Positions 53,401 to 64,000 of a stretch of DNA of 64,000 nt are shown piece after piece; the first letter of the stretch is position 1, and each line of letters opens with the position of its first letter. This DNA is from Ephydatia muelleri (lineage: Eukaryota; Porifera; Demospongiae; Spongillida; Spongillidae). The position numbers and the translations under genes were made by a program. Where the stretch lies: NCBI GenBank assembly GCA_013339895.1, contig JABACO010000010.1, positions 9,662,968 through 9,726,967 of the forward strand. Reading direction: 5' to 3'. A model generated the notes under the pieces. It searched no databases and was not told where the DNA came from. It saw nothing but the letters and a program-made list of their open reading frames with translations.

Positions 53401-56400
53401 AAACGCTATAAACACTAGTGACTTATGATACAAAAGTTAATAATCACAGCATAACTTGCTATAATTATGGCCGACAACCAAGGGATAAGCAATCAAGAAG
53501 CGTTCGAAAGGTATGTGATGAAGTTTAGAAGCAACATGGAAGCTGCCAGACGATGAATAGTGAACGAGCCTGTAAGTTTTAATCAATGGGTGTATCGCTT
53601 TCGCAGCCTTAGGAGTAGATGGGCTAGATTAAATAAACGGTAGAAGAGCGAAAGTACAAAGAAATCCTTTAAGGAGTTTCAGCAAGAATGGTTTTTTAAA
53701 CCTGATGTTATCGATGAACCAGGAAGAGATCGAAAAAGAACAAGATGAAGCAAGTACCAGCACAATTGCTCCACTCGATGCACTGAGCCCTCGTCATTCC
53801 AAAAGGAGAACAGATGCTTTTTTTGCTCTATTGAAGGAGAAAGCAGATGTGCAAAAACTTACAGCAACTCAATTGTTAGGGAGAATTACATACATGACAG
53901 GCCTATAGCTGCAGTAGGTCTCAAGTTGTTCCACAAGGAAATGCTTAGCAGTGAGATAAGTTTAGACGAAGCTCTTTTTATGTTATCTAGCTACAAGCTT
54001 GGTCGTACAGGGTATACTAACCATAGACAGGAGTTGAAGACCAAAGTAGACTTACCAGCCCACTACATGCAGCATAAGAATATATAATGCTGTGAAATGT
54101 TCTTTCTGCGGAGAAGATCACAATGTTCGTTCATGTCCAAGAAAGCAGGCTGTACCAAGCAGTTGCCTTTCATTTGCGGATAACCTATCTATCTGAACTG
54201 ATATACATTAATGATTATGAATTGTGTTTGTTATCTATATATTAAGTTTTAAGAATCTTGATTTTATTGCCTTGATTTTAATTAACTATTTCGGGACCAT
54301 TATTTAATTTAATTCCTACATTATTTAGAGTAATATAACGGTGCGATTAAAACCTATCAGTTCATTAAAATAATGGAATTTTTATAAATCTGTTAAATGT
54401 AATTAATCTTAGTTGATTATATCCTATTAACTCTACTGAATAACTTACATTAATTTGTATCACCTAATTACAAATCTGGGTAAAAACAAGTTGGTCATAT
54501 TTGTATACTGTAATCCGAAAATGTCCTGGTCAGCTACGTGTATACCACTGTGCAAACATGTCATTTGTCAAGCTGTTCAACCCATTGAAATGTTTGTCTA
54601 AATCCTCCGAACAGCCATATTGTCTAAACCCTCCAAACAGCCATATTGTCTAAACCCTCCAAACAGCCGTATTGTCTAAACCCTCCAAACAGCCATATTG
54701 TCTAAACCCTCCAAACAGCCATATTGTCTAAACCCTCCAAACAGCCATATTGTCTAAACCCTCCAAACAGCCATATTGTCTAAACCCTCCAAACAGCCAT
54801 ATTGTCTAAACCTCCAAACAGCCATATTGTCTAAACCCTCCAAACAGCCATATTGTCTTTCCATTGACCATTGTGTTCTCTCTGTGTGGTGTGCACAGGT
54901 ACTTGGAAAGAATCATTCGTGTGATGGAGTTGGAGGATTTTGCAGCACAGCTACCTGTGCACCACAAAGCTATCACAGCTGATGGTAGGAGTGGGCTGTA
55001 ATTAGGATTCAATATTGCGCAAAACTGTGTGGAGCATTATAGCCATATGTTGGGTCTGTGATGGTCACATGATGGTCATGTGATGGTCATGTGACAGTGA
55101 CATATAGGTTTCATCGTGTGTCAGCTACGTAGCCTTGGTGCTGGAAAGATATAGTTATCTGTTTTGACATTCCCTGCAATCCTAGTGGTGTGATGGTGAT
55201 GGTGTAGTCGTGTGATGGTGTAATGGTGTAGTGGTGTGATGGTGTAGTGGTGTGATGGTGTAATGGTGTGATGGTGTAGTGGTGTGATGGTGTAGTGGTG
55301 TGATGGTGTAGTCGTGTGATGGTGTAGTGGTGTGGTGGTGTGCTGGTGTAGTGGTTGATGGTGTCTGGTGTGATGGTGTAGTGGTTGCTGGGTGTAGTGT
55401 GTGTTGGTGTGCTGGTGTATGTGTGTGGTGTAATGGTGTGATGGTGTGGTGTGTGGTGTCGTGTGTGCTGGTGTCTGGTGTGCTGGTGTAGTGGTGTGAT
55501 GTGTCGTGGTGTGCTGGTGTCGTGGGTGTGCTGGTGTTGGTGTGCTGGTGTCCTGGTGTGCTGGTTTCTGGTGTCTGGTGTGCTGGTGTCGTCGTGTGCT
55601 GGTGTCGTGGTGTGCTGGTGTAGTGGTGTCTGGTGTCGTGGTGTGCTGGTGTCGTGGTGTGCTGGTGTCGTGGTGTGCTGGTCGTGGTGTCTGGTGTCGT
55701 GGTGTGCTGGTGTCCTGGTGTGCTGGTGTCCTGGTGTGCTGGTGTCGTGGTGTGCTGGTGTCCTGGGTGCTGGTGTCGTGGTTGTGCTGGGATAGTGTGT
55801 TGTGCTGGTGTCGTGGTGTGCTGGTGTGGCTGGTGTCATGGAGGTGTTAGCTGGTGGTCGTGGTGTGCTGGTGTACGTGGTGTGCTGGGTCCGATGGTGT
55901 GCTGGTGTCGTGGTGTGCCTGGTGTCGTGGTGTGCTGGTGTCGTGAGTGTGCTGGTGTCGATGGTGAGTGACTGGTGTAGGGGTGTAGCTGGTTGTCCGT
56001 GTGGTGGTGATGGTGTAGTGGTGTGATGGTGGTCGTGGTGTGATTGGTGTAGTGGTGTGCATGGTGAGTGTTGTTGAATGACGTTCGATTTTTTTCTGTG
56101 GGCATATGTGTCTAGTTTTGGCTCCCAGACTGCCCATAACGTCACCCAGTGCAGATGGATTACATAACTGCTACACTTTAATCCATCTGTGGCTGTGTGG
56201 TGGTCTGGAGACTTGTAGCTGTTGAGTAATTATACAAGACCATAACTTTGGGGTAGATGTTTGCAATCACAGGAAGGTATTGATGCAGGCAGGGGGTTGC
56301 GTGGCTGCTAGTGTGTCTGTCATGTTGGCAGGTTCCACCATCTTGGATCTGGCTGTGGTTGAACACAACATGTTGTCAGCAAGCAAGCTCTACAACAACA

Positions 56401-59400
56401 TATCATTTGAGGAGTTGGGAAGATTACTGGGGATTCCTCCATTGAAAGTAAGATTACTAGTTGCAACATTGGGTACTTTTGTGTGAATGTGTTTCTCATC
56501 CACTTCTCACTTTACCTAACCTCTCCCTCTCCCCCTCTCCCTCTCCCTCCCTCCCTCTCTCCCTTCCTCCCCTCCCTCCCTCCCCCCCTCTCTCCCTCCT
56601 TCCATCCCTTTCTTCCTCTGTTTGTCGTAACTACACAAGTATTAGTGCTACTCAAAATCCTTTCTTGTGTAACAATACTTTCACAGTGGCCTCACACACT
56701 GCATGCCTACACTGGCACAAGAATTATATCCATTTGATGCTGCTATTGGTTTGAAATGCACGTACTCTGCAGACACCCCCCCCCCCCCCCCCCCCCCCTC
56801 CCCTCCCAACAAAAGAAGCTAGGACTATGTACCCTGTGTATGCAGTAACTCCTTATAAGGCAGTAATCAGGACTTCAGAGTTTCAATAGCAGCAATGTGG
56901 TTGTGTTGTGATGGTGCATGGTTGCTGTCTTAAGTTGGCAACAACCTTTAATAGGCAGTAATGTTAGTGGTTGCTAAGAGTTCCTCATCAACGGTTGCTA
57001 AGAGCTCCTCATCAGTGTTGATGAAAAGTATGGTCTTGTAGCTATGAGCATAAGCTTGCTCCTAACCATCAAGCCTCCCCACCTCTCCCAATGGCTCCTA
57101 ACCATCAAGCCTCCCCACCTCTCCCAATGGCTCCTAATCATCAAGCGCCTCTCCCCCTCTCCCAATGGCTCCTAACCATCAAGCCTCTCCACCTTTCCCA
57201 ATGGCTCCTAACTATCAAGCCTCTCCAAGTCTCCCAATGGCTCCTAACCATCAAGCCTCTCCACCTCTCCCAATGGCTCCTAATCATCAAGCGCCTCTCC
57301 CCCTCTCCCAATGGCTCCTAACCATCAAGCCTCCCCACCTCTCCCAATGGCTCCTAACCATCAAGCCTCTCCAACTCTCCCAATGGCTCCTAACCATCAA
57401 GCCTCTCCACCTCTCCCAATGGCTCCTAACCATCAAGCCTCCCCACCTCTCCCAATGGCTCCTAACCATCAAGCCTCCCCACCTCTCCCAATGGCTCCTA
57501 GTCATCAAGCCTCCCCACCTCTCCCAATGGCTCCTAACCATCAAGCCTCTCCACCTCTCCCAATGGCTCCTAACCATCAAGCCTCCCCACCTCTCCCAAT
57601 GGCTCCTAACCATCAAGCCTCCCCACCTCTCCCCAATGGCTCCTAATCATCAAGCCTCCCCACCTCTCCCAATGGCTCTTAACCATCAAGCCTCTCCAAC
57701 TTTCCCAATATCATCAAGCCTCCCCTCCTCTCCCAATGGCTCCTAACCATCAAGCCTCTCCACCTTTCCCAATGGTTCCTAATCGTTAAGCCTCTCCACC
57801 TCTCCCAATGGTTCCTAACCATCAAGCCTCCTCACCTCTCCCAATGGCTCCTAACCATCAAGCCTCTCCACCTCTCCCAATGGCTCCTAACCATCAAGCC
57901 TCTCCACCTCTCCCAATGGGGTTGGGATGGCTCAGTGGGTGTGGCCAATATGAATTCACTGTTCTTGAATCACAAAATGCCCAAGATGGGTGGTCCCTAT
58001 ATGCCTAGGGTCAAGATGGGTGGTCCCTATATGCCTAGGGTCAAGATGGGTGGTCCCTATATGCCTAGGGTCAAGATGGGTGGTCCTTATATGCCTAGGG
58101 TCAAGATGGGTGGTCCTTATATGCCTAGGGTCAAGATGGGTGGTCCCTATATGCCTAGGGTCAAGATGGGTGGTCCCTATATGCCTAGGGTCAAGATGGG
58201 TGGTCCTTATATGCCTAGGGTCAAGATGGGTGGTCCCTATATGCCTAGGGTCAAGATGGGTGGTCCTTATATGCCTAGGGTCAAGATGGGTGGTCCTTAT
58301 ATGCCTAGGGTCAAGATGGGTGGCCCCTATATGCCTAGGGTCTTTACCACCATTATCCTCACTTTCTTGGCCAATATCTTCTATCCAACTCATGCTATTA
58401 ACCCTAGCCATATATGGCTATTAACCCTAGCCATATATGGCTATTAACCCTAGCCATATGGCTATTAACCCTAGCCATATATGGCTATTAACCCTAGCCA
58501 TATATGGCTATTAACCCTAGCCATATATGGCTATTAACCCTAGCCATATATGGCTATTAACCCTAGCCATATATGGCTATTAACCCTAGCCATATATGGC
58601 TAAGGTCAGCAGTGAAAGAAACACATCAGGGCTGTTTTATATAACTCAGTTGGATAAATAGATTGGAGTTTTAAAGATGTATTTTGAAGGGATAAATTTT
58701 CTGGGCCATGTTCAACACTATTTCCATCATCTTTTGCTTAGTGCAAAGCTGTAGAGGTGGGAAGGTGGAAGGAGTGTGGGGAGGAGGGAAGGAGGGTGGG
58801 GAGGCAGGAAGGAGGGAAGGGAGTGTAGGGAGGAGGAAGGGAGAAAGTGGGGAGGAGGGAGGGAGTTTGGGGAGTGTGGGAGCCTCCTACATAATACACC
58901 TTGGCTCCAGAGCTGTGCTAAGATGGAAATGCAAAGTGCCCTCAATAGCTGCAACACTGGAAGACCTATGGAGGTGTAAATTCTACATGTAAATTCTACA
59001 TGTTGTCTTGGTGTATTAGTCTGCAGAGATTGCTAAGCAATGACCTTTGCATGGGTGGTCCATACATAGCCAGGCTTTGGGTTGCATGGTAGTGGTTGGA
59101 GGCTACATGTGGTCACGTGTTTGCTGTAAGAAGGAGTTCATGTCGCTCCTTCACAATAATGGCATGGAGGCTTGCACATAGAATAATGCAATGTGTGGGT
59201 GTTTACAGCAAGATTGACCCTTACTGTAATCGAAATCACAGTGTGCACAGCAAATTATGTGGTCATGTGAATCTATGTGTCATGTGAATCCCTATGTGGT
59301 CACGTGAATCCCTATGTGGTCACGTGAATGTAAGTGTCATGTGAGTCATGTGAACCTATGTGGTCATAGGATTTGGGATGGAAGGTCATAAGGTCTTGTG

Positions 59401-60755
59401 ATGAGTTAATGGGCAGGTGTCACAATTTGCATTCATTCTTATTTCATGAAGTACTGCTTTGTTACAGCTGGTATTGCAACTCAATATCTAATATTGTTCA
59501 GCAATAGCTAGCTAAGTGGTTTAGTACAGTCTTGCTTGCCCTAAAAGGGAAAATATCATTCAGCAAAGATTTGGCTGGATGGTGGGTTCTAAGGGTTGTC
59601 ATGGAACCATCCCATGACCCCACCCATCACAAAGTACCTCATAAGGGTTGTCATGGAACCATCCCATGACCCCACCCATCACGAAGTACCTCAGCAAATT
59701 GATTAGCTACAATGTGTTCTCTGATTCTCTTGTGCAGGCAGAGAAAGTTGCTGCACGCATGATTGCTGAGAAGAGAATGGTTGGTTCCATTGACCAGATT
59801 GATCGTGTCATCTACCTCAAGAGTGAGTTGATCCATTCCAACTCCTTCCCCTACCACTCACACACTCCTTCCCCTACCACTCACACACTCCTCCCCCTAC
59901 CACTCACACACTCCTCCCCCTACCACTCACACACTCCTCCCCTACCACTCACACACTCCTCCCCCTACCACTCACACACTCCTCCCCCTACCACTCACAC
60001 ACGTTGCTTGGCATTGCACTCACTCCACAGTTCACCAGATGTTATTTGCATAACTTACATCAGCTGACTTCATTCTTGGGCTGCATGCCCAAATTGAAAA
60101 AGTGTGATGGTTGTTATGATTGAATTCAAATTTTCTGTGCTATCCCTGACCACACCATAACCACACAGGCGGGTCTGGGCAGTGCATGAGTGTAGTGGTC
60201 ATGGTGATCAGGTGATCAGGTGATCAGTCATCTGTTGTGTGTTAAAAGTATGTCCACTTTGCTCAGCTGGTAGTGAGGATTACAAAGCTTTGGTCATACA
60301 GCTTTACTGTTTAAATTTAGTACTGTAAGTAAAATAGTGAACCAAAATCATTTTAAAAGAGTTTTCGATGAATTGGGTAGGAAAGGTCCCATACTTGTAG
60401 TTGGCAGGCTTATTGGAGTGAGTCAATTGAGAATGTATGTCATTCAGGGAAGCTGGCTTGATGCTGTGCTGTACCTTCATAGCCTCCACTGTGTGGCATG
60501 TGACCTTTTCATTGCAGCATGTGACCTTTTCATTGCGGCATGTGACCTTCTCATTGTGGCATGTGACCTTCTCATTGCGGCATGTGACCTTCTCATTGTG
60601 GCATGTGTCTTTTATTTACAGAGCGAGAGACGCTGCTATCATGGGACAGGCGTATCCAAGGTGTTTGTTACCAGGTCAACTCCATAGTAGACAAAATCAA
60701 CTCTGTGCACCCGGAATGGGCCAACAGTGCTTTGGAGTCACAGATGTCTCACTAG
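47835..60755 (+). CDS. COPS4: COP9 signalosome complex subunit 4
   Basis: CSN4 is a PCI-domain subunit of the COP9 signalosome, which removes NEDD8 from cullins and so resets cullin-RING ubiquitin ligases. Ten exons: 47835-47991, 48137-48279, 48633-48736, 49678-49831, 50234-50384, 52264-52351, 54899-54984, 56332-56447, 59738-59822 and 60622-60755, giving about 405 residues against 406 in human. All phases agree. Matching segments are [94 protein letters not shown] [16 protein letters not shown] (PCI domain) and the C-terminal [11 protein letters not shown]. Coding is only about 1.2 kb of a 12.9 kb gene; the introns hold long tandem arrays. It is head-to-tail with PSMB4, 208 bases apart. No defect is seen. 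Confidence 0.97.
48900..49676 (+). repeat. ~770 bp pyrimidine tract
   Basis: Almost pure C/T on the plus strand, built from CTCCCTCCCCTCCCTCC and TTTCTCCT blocks, running up to the 3' splice site of COPS4 exon 4. Pro/Ser/Leu open frames here are artefacts. Such mirror-like tracts can form triplex DNA. Confidence 0.93.
50085..50233 (+). repeat. CA repeat before COPS4 exon 5
   Basis: About 150 bases of ACACAC with TA interruptions, ending directly at the exon 5 acceptor. Confidence 0.95.
50406..50545 (+). repeat. TG repeat after COPS4 exon 5
   Basis: About 140 bases of TGTGTG starting 21 bases after exon 5. It is complementary to the CA repeat on the other side of the exon. Confidence 0.95.
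50890..51515 (+). repeat. 24 bp minisatellite, ~25 copies
   Basis: The unit is TTTGGTGTATAAGACCCTGA plus GACC in COPS4 intron 5. It starts with degenerate copies from about 50800. Both strands are open but not genes. Confidence 0.93.
52664..52866 (+). repeat. 20 bp minisatellite, ~10 copies
   Basis: Unit TCCTCTCCATGAGGGGTGTG and variants in COPS4 intron 6. Confidence 0.92.
53467..54190 (+). mobile_element. Decayed transposon-like ORF with zinc-knuckle-like end
   Basis: A plus-strand coding remnant inside COPS4 intron 6. It begins at ATG 53467 ([17 protein letters not shown]) but soon meets stops and frame shifts. Later pieces read [31 protein letters not shown], then [19 protein letters not shown] and [18 protein letters not shown]. 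At 54098-54136 lies [15 protein letters not shown], a Cys-x2-Cys-x3-His-x4-Cys zinc-knuckle-like motif. The style fits a host mobile-element accessory or gag-like protein. The family cannot be named from memory; several stops show it is dead. Confidence 0.55.
54590..54858 (+). repeat. 26 bp minisatellite, ~10 copies
   Basis: The unit is TAAACCCTCCAAACAGCCAT plus ATTGTC in COPS4 intron 6, ending 40 bases before exon 7. Confidence 0.92.
55184..56075 (+). repeat. G/T minisatellite with A-depleted core
   Basis: Edge units (55184-55400 and after about 55975) repeat GTGTGATGGTGTAGTG. Core units at about 55500-55790 repeat GTGTGCTGGTGTCGTG, the same with A replaced by C. It lies in COPS4 intron 7. 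Long His/Thr- or Cys/Val-rich frames are artefacts. Confidence 0.92.
57062..57918 (+). repeat. 36 bp minisatellite, ~24 copies
   Basis: The unit contains CAATGGCTCCTAACCATCAA then GCCTCTCCACCTCTCC. It lies in COPS4 intron 8; the period is a multiple of three, so all frames stay open. Confidence 0.93.
57983..58340 (+). repeat. 30 bp minisatellite, 12 copies
   Basis: The unit is GGGTCAAGATGGGTGGTCCC plus TATATGCCTA, with C/T variants at one site. It lies in COPS4 intron 8. Confidence 0.94.
58388..58602 (+). repeat. 23 bp array carrying CArG-box-like sites
   Basis: The unit is CCATATATGGCTATTAACCC plus TAG. Eight exact CCATATATGG sites start at 58408, 58431, 58475, 58498, 58521, 58544, 58567 and 58590; one shortened CCATATGG is at 58454. 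Each unit matches SRF consensus CC(A/T)6GG. It lies in COPS4 intron 8. Confidence 0.92.
59835..60002 (+). repeat. ~23 bp tandem repeat
   Basis: Units of CCCTACCACTCACACACTCC in COPS4 intron 9. Confidence 0.9.
60490..60606 (+). repeat. 21 bp tandem repeat x5-6
   Basis: Units of GCATGTGACCTTCTCATTGT ending just before COPS4 exon 10. Confidence 0.9.
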
Positions 60756-61167
60756 AGGGGCCATTTAGAAGAAGGTGGCAAGGTGTTGAATGCATCTTCT
60801 GACTTCCTTTCAGTGTGCTGTTTTTTTCGTTGTAACTTGTTGTTGTTTGCTACTTTTTGTCCTTGTATTGCCTTCTTTGTTTTGGTCAAGAATATTAACG
60901 TGATGTATTCAGAGAAAAATGCACTTTTGGTAACTTGTGTCAACTGTTGATGTGAAAGGATGGATAATTGACAAAATATCACATCGAAGCATCTTATTTC
61001 TCGCTTGATATTTTGCCTGCTTAGCTCATCTGTGTTGATTTTTACGTTGCTTTTCAAAAAGGAGTGCATCGTTTGTAACGAGTGAACTAGTGCGCATGCG
61101 TGTTCAGTAATATCACGTAATATCCTCTACCGATTTCTCATTCAACCCGCTTGCATTCACGTTCACG
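60756..61167. other. Short intergenic gap, COPS4 to prosaposin
   Basis: 412 bases holding the COPS4 3' UTR and the prosaposin promoter. No other feature seen. Confidence 0.6.
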
Positions 61168-63986
61168 ATGATGACGAAGGTGCTAGCAGTTGTGCTTAGC
61201 TGCTTGTGTCTCGGTAAGTTTGCGTGCGGCGTGCCTTTTTGCATTTGCAAACTGAGAATACGGCGTCTGGTGGGCGCTTGATTATCGCATGTAGGTTCGT
61301 CAAAAGCAATTTCTGTTTGCGTTGTGGACGCACGTAGTGGATGCATGCGTGTTAAGCCTTTTGCTCGTGCATGGCCTCTGAACCACGGGTAATCCCTATC
61401 GCTTAGCAGCAGTAGCACCCTAATTCGCTGTTTATTAATTGTAATTATGTTGTACTCTACATGCTCCGAACAAATTTTTTAAGTTCGTTCTTAAAAGCTT
61501 TTGTTTAAAGAGGGCTCGGTGGAGCAGCTAGGGGAGTTGGGGGGGGGGGGGGGGGGGGGAGGGGGGGGGGGTCACGTATACTCGTCTGGAACGTGCGCGT
61601 GACGCTCCTTATATGGATGTTTACCTAATCGTCATGTGATGCGATAAACACCAATAATGATAAACATCAATACACGATAAGCATTAATAACGATAATTTA
61701 ATGACTTACTAAATTGTGAGTATGTTCACTCTCCTTCCACGCACGCGCAAACACATGAACAGCTTTTGCGAACCCAATTGCCAACCCAGACTGTAAGAAA
61801 GGGCCCGAGTTTTGGTGCCACAGCTTGTCGAACGCCAAGAGCTGTGACCAGGTCCAGTATTGCCACGCCTCCGTTTGGAAGGTGAAACACACACCCTCCA
61901 CCCCCACTTTATCACGTGCGCGTGTGCTACGCAGGTTCCCTTGAGGAGTGATCCCCGCGCGAAGGTGGATGGAGCTCTGGAGTGCACCATCTGTGAAGCC
62001 ATTGTGAAGCTTGCGGACGGTTACATTGAGAACAATGCGACCGAGGTGGGAGGGGTAATGGGTGTGGTCTTTAATGCCTGTGTCACTGTCTCTTATGTCC
62101 CCTTTCAGCAAGAAGTTCTGGCAGCACTTGAGAACTTGTGTAATGATCTTGGACCTATTGCTACTCTGGTAAGTGGTCTGTTGTTTGGTTTAGTTTCATT
62201 TGGGGTGGGCAAATTGTTTATTTGAGCAATGATATAATGCAGGTGGTAACAAGGGTGGATTTGAGGTAATGGTTAGAGAATATTTTGTTTGGCATGTGCA
62301 TTCAAGGAATTGACTTCATATTTTAGTCTCTTTTTTGATCATTTTGGATAATGCACTAATACATGCGGCCTATACCCTCTTGAAATCCAAATCTAAAGCA
62401 GAAAACTAAATAAATATGTACTTTAGTATAAATGAAACGTCAGGGAAAGTAAACTAGTTTTAATCACGTTGTCACCAGTGTCAATGAACTCAAAGGGAAA
62501 ACAAGGAAATTTGAGTATGTGATCCATTTAACCGATTATACGCAAAATTGTAATATTATCATTTTTCATGCCCATATGGTATCAGAATATGTCCGTACTG
62601 TACCGCATGGCGTGGAAGATTTCATAGAGAATTGAGACTTTTTTTTGTGATCTTGTGATCTGCGTCATCACTTTTGAGCTAGAGATGATCATTAGTATTG
62701 TCTCTGATTGAGCTATACATGCATGTATACGTAGTTATGTATGTAGCTGGTAGCGCGTCACTGTACACTGAGCGTACGTAGTGAGGTGTTGGTAGCCATG
62801 CATGTATGTGCTCTGAGTGTGCAGTGTCAGGTTCGAAGATTACGTGCTGCATCCCTCCCCTACATGACAACTGTAAGATATAGCTATTTAACTTCGCACA
62901 GACCCTGTTGGTAACAATCACTCGTTTACGGCCGTCTATACGCATAACCACTGGCAGTGTTGTGGAGTACATGCTGTACTGCCAGAGCTGTGTCTTCCGC
63001 ATATAATCGGTTACGTTGTGCATGAAGGCCATTATATGAGGTGTAGTAGGGTCAAGGTTATGGAGGAAGCTTCTCGACTTGCGTAGTTGACGGTATGATT
63101 ATATGTTGAGCTGTTTACAATGTGTAGTGCATTTGTTGGTTGGACTGTGATCCAGCGTGTGTTAATTGTCCAGTGTTATCAGAGCATGCGTGTATATATG
63201 TTTGGTTGCAAATTCCTGATGTCAAAGGTATTCTAATTGCAGTGCACTGGCTTGGTGGATACCTACTTCCCTGCCATCTGGAATCTCTTGATCCAGGAGA
63301 CGGTATGACCTGTAGTGTTCACCAACTTTCAGTGGGTTGAATGTGCTGGCTTTGCAGGACCCCACCACTGTGTGCACAGAGATTGGGCTGTGCAGTGCAC
63401 TGAAGACAAAGGCTAAGGAACTGAAGGTTAGAGTGCATGGGATATCAATGTGTGTGTGTGTGTGTCTCTGTACCTATATGGCATATTGGGAAGGCATTTA
63501 CAATGGATTCTCATTGCTTCATTCCACCTGCTTATTTCTCAGCATAACTAGCATTAATAATTGCACAATCCTTTTATCTGTATTAATTGAACTGTAGTTA
63601 TTATTTTAACTCTCCTCAATAAGTAATGAATGTGTGATAAAAGGCCTCAGTTCGATCATGTGCCAAGCTTCTATTTGAGTTCACACCTCAATATTCGCTA
63701 TGGAACAAAGATTGGTGGGAAGGGGTACAGACCTTGCTGCCTTGTCCTGAACCACCATAGGTCCTTCCTCCCAATCTCATGTATTCTCCAGCCCCTCCAT
63801 GAAAACAATCATTCCCGTACCAAATGGTGCCCCAAACATCATGCAGTTATAACTTAGTTGAATATCTGACTGCAGGTTTCTCATCCCAAGCCAAAGGAAG
63901 GGAAGGTGGATGGAGCTCTGGAGTGCACCATCTGTGAAGCCATTGTGAAGCTTGCAGACAGTTACGTTGAGAACAATGCGACCGAG
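61168..63986 (+). CDS. PSAP: Prosaposin-like lysosomal protein, 5' part (partial)
   Basis: This is a precursor of saposins, small lipid-binding proteins that help lysosomal enzymes break down sphingolipids. Exons seen: 61168-61213, 61763-61881, 61935-62045, 62109-62168, 63243-63302, 63358-63426 and 63876-63986; the gene runs past the window end. It starts with a signal peptide (MTKVLAVVLSCLCLG, cleavage likely after AFA). A saposin-A-type domain follows, with CKKGPEFWCHSLSNAKSC and QYCHASVWK. The first saposin B domain spans exons 3-6: LECTICEAIVKLADGYI, an N-glycosylation NAT, LENLCND, CTGLVDTYFPAIWNLL and VCTEIGLC. Exon 7 starts a second saposin B domain almost identical to exon 3, including the intron start, so the domains arose by recent tandem duplication or conversion. 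Intron 1 carries G runs at 61539-61571. Confidence 0.93.
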
Positions 63987-64000
63987 GTGGGAGGGGGAGT

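Noticed and set aside
54590-54858. CRISPR-like regular repeats
   Set aside because: The units are directly adjacent with no unique spacers, and the DNA is eukaryotic.
57062-58447. Long repeat-protein frames ([22 protein letters not shown] types)
   Set aside because: Unit lengths of 36 and 30 bases are multiples of three, which keeps frames open; they lie inside a COPS4 intron.

Overview
This window is animal nuclear DNA. Genes are split into many short exons with GT-AG introns, some only 50-110 bases long. The encoded proteins are metazoan-type housekeeping proteins whose lengths nearly match their human counterparts: COPS4 about 405 residues, PSMB4 260, UBE2D 147, CHMP2A 225 and VDAC 269. 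My guess is an early-branching animal, possibly a sponge. That rests on the small introns, the many miniature palindromic elements and a pair of related genes I cannot name. It is inference, not proof.

Layout. Positions 79-317 hold the last exons of a saposin-type gene on the plus strand. THOC3 runs on the minus strand from 11013 down to 2144, and its introns are full of minisatellites. THOC3 and a UBE2D-class ubiquitin-conjugating enzyme gene (11525-14561) diverge from one short shared promoter. This block was duplicated in tandem. The second copy (about 14898-19690) keeps an intact UBE2D gene (16456-19635), but its THOC3 part is a broken remnant. VDAC (21074-22612) and CHMP2A (24804-28458) follow on the plus strand. 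Two related genes of unknown function lie at 30170-31933 and 37314-39456. The region 39457-45053 is repeat-rich and holds a tentative small minus-strand coiled-coil gene. PSMB4 (45054-47626), COPS4 (47835-60755) and a prosaposin-like gene (61168 to beyond the window end) then run head-to-tail with gaps of 208 and 412 bases.

Functional themes. Several genes belong to ubiquitin, proteasome and membrane-protein turnover: two UBE2D copies, PSMB4, COPS4 of the COP9 signalosome, CHMP2A of ESCRT-III, and lysosomal saposins. THOC3 serves mRNA export and VDAC serves mitochondrial metabolite exchange. Their grouping is probably ordinary gene order rather than an operon-like system.

The most unusual signals are as follows. 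Three separate G-rich minisatellites (7256-8300, 9000-9779, 55184-56075) have cores in which every A of the flanking unit is replaced by C, including 543 bases with no A at all; a systematic sequencing error is the leading explanation. There are also perfect palindromic miniature elements inside introns, arrays of CArg-box-like CCATATATGG sites, a 77-base G run, a 770-base pyrimidine tract, and a COPS4 exon flanked by complementary CA and TG repeats.
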